The notes under the pieces are model-generated. The model had not been told where the DNA came from. It made no database searches and saw only the letters and a program-made list of their open reading frames with translations. Made by a program: the position numbers and the translations under genes. Shown here piece after piece: positions 63,715-64,000 of a stretch of 64,000 nucleotides of DNA. Source of the DNA: Planctomycetota bacterium (GTDB taxonomy: Bacteria > Planctomycetota > UBA1135 > JACQFD01); the NCBI GenBank assembly GCA_016200225.1, contig JACQFD010000026.1, forward strand, positions 142,077 to 206,076. The letters run 5' to 3'. How positions within the stretch are numbered: position 1 is the stretch's first letter; each line of letters starts with the position of its first letter.

Positions 63715-64000
63715 CGCCGCGAGGCGCTTTGCGCTCTGGCGCCGCGGGGGCGGGATCGCTCCAACCTTCCTGGGCGCATTAGCTAATTGTTAATAATTAT
63801 TATTTATTATTTTTTTATATAATATTTAATATTTTCTACGATCGCCGGCCGTGGTTCCCGCGCTCAGACAGATGGGATGAGAAGGCCGGTTTCCGTCGCG
63901 CGGGATATCTAGAATCTAGATTCCCAAGTTTTGCGGGCTCGAGGCCCAAAGGACGAAAACCGACCCATGAAGCACTCTACACCCTTCTACACAATTGGCA
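63715..64000. other. AT-rich intergenic stretch at the right end
   Basis: The bases 63782-63836 are almost only A and T (TTAATAATTATTATTTATTA and further), unlike anything else here, and a 12-base palindrome GAATCTAGATTC lies at 63912-63923. No ORF of size is present. An ATG at 63967 opens a frame of 11 codons that runs off the end (KHSTPFYTIG after the Met) with AAGGA 13 bases before it, so it may or may not be the start of another gene. The AT stretch could hold a promoter or terminator for neighbouring genes. Confidence 0.6.

Noticed and set aside
63782-63836. Replication origin in the AT-rich stretch
   Set aside because: No DnaA box or origin-linked gene (dnaA, dnaN, gidA) nearby; AT richness alone is not enough.
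1-64000. CRISPR arrays, rRNA, tRNA genes, prophage or insertion-sequence transposases
   Set aside because: No regular repeat-spacer array, no recognisable rRNA or tRNA sequence in the gaps and no transposase, integrase or phage gene was found by reading.

Overview
This is a GC-rich bacterial chromosome segment with dense, mostly convergent or divergent short operons. The gene content suggests a Planctomycetota-like or related PVC-group heterotroph. The pointers are an ECF sigma factor next to a kinase-fold protein, integrin-like FG-GAP proteins, a very large alpha-2-macroglobulin/TPR protein, HEAT-repeat proteins, multiheme and c-type cytochrome proteins, and a lack of clear Shine-Dalgarno sites. 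This placement is inference from content; no rRNA, tRNA or phylogenetic marker was analysed.

Layout. 0-2.1 kb: end of a peptide ABC importer (permease, two ATPases). 2.2-3.8 kb (minus): ECF sigma factor followed by a degenerate kinase. 4.2-7.7 kb (minus): 2-oxoacid dehydrogenase E1 beta/alpha, RidA and CoaD. 7.7-10.3 kb: ComEC with three internal tandem-repeat patches. 10.3-21.3 kb (minus): aconitase, a TPR lipoprotein, RibD, MiaB, a membrane glycosyltransferase-like protein, a deiodinase-like protein read through an in-frame UGA, and a creatininase-family hydrolase. 21.3-21.5 kb: a 160-bp inverted-repeat element. 21.5-25.5 kb: SGNH hydrolase, then (minus) tryptophan 2,3-dioxygenase and an aryl-CoA ligase. 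25.6-31.9 kb (minus): beta-propeller/cytochrome protein, a gene-poor stretch, CBS protein, Ser/Thr kinase, LolA-like exported protein. 32-35.8 kb: HEAT protein and FG-GAP protein. 35.8-43.8 kb (minus): 2683-residue alpha-2-macroglobulin-like protein. 43.9-54.8 kb: SnoaL-like protein, glycosidase, radical SAM protein, S9 peptidase, ComM, VCBS protein, ABC-2 exporter. 54.8-59 kb (minus): methyltransferase and a five-heme cytochrome/HEAT protein. 59.1-63.7 kb: AIM24-family protein, GT-C-like membrane protein and HEAT protein; the last two share a C-terminal domain.

The strongest discovery is at 19899-20549. Two ORFs that automatic calling would split are joined by a UGA exactly where deiodinases carry selenocysteine. 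A hairpin with the spacing and loop of a bacterial SECIS follows it. Other points of interest are the shared C-terminal domain of the last two genes, the pseudokinase-sigma pair, the thioester-less macroglobulin, the inverted-repeat element, the orphan terminator at 4.15 kb and a dispersed TTGTA/TACAA-type oligomer seen in all codon frames. ComEC and ComM are both present, which hints at natural transformation. Tryptophan dioxygenase coupled to an aryl-CoA ligase hints at tryptophan breakdown through an aromatic CoA ester.
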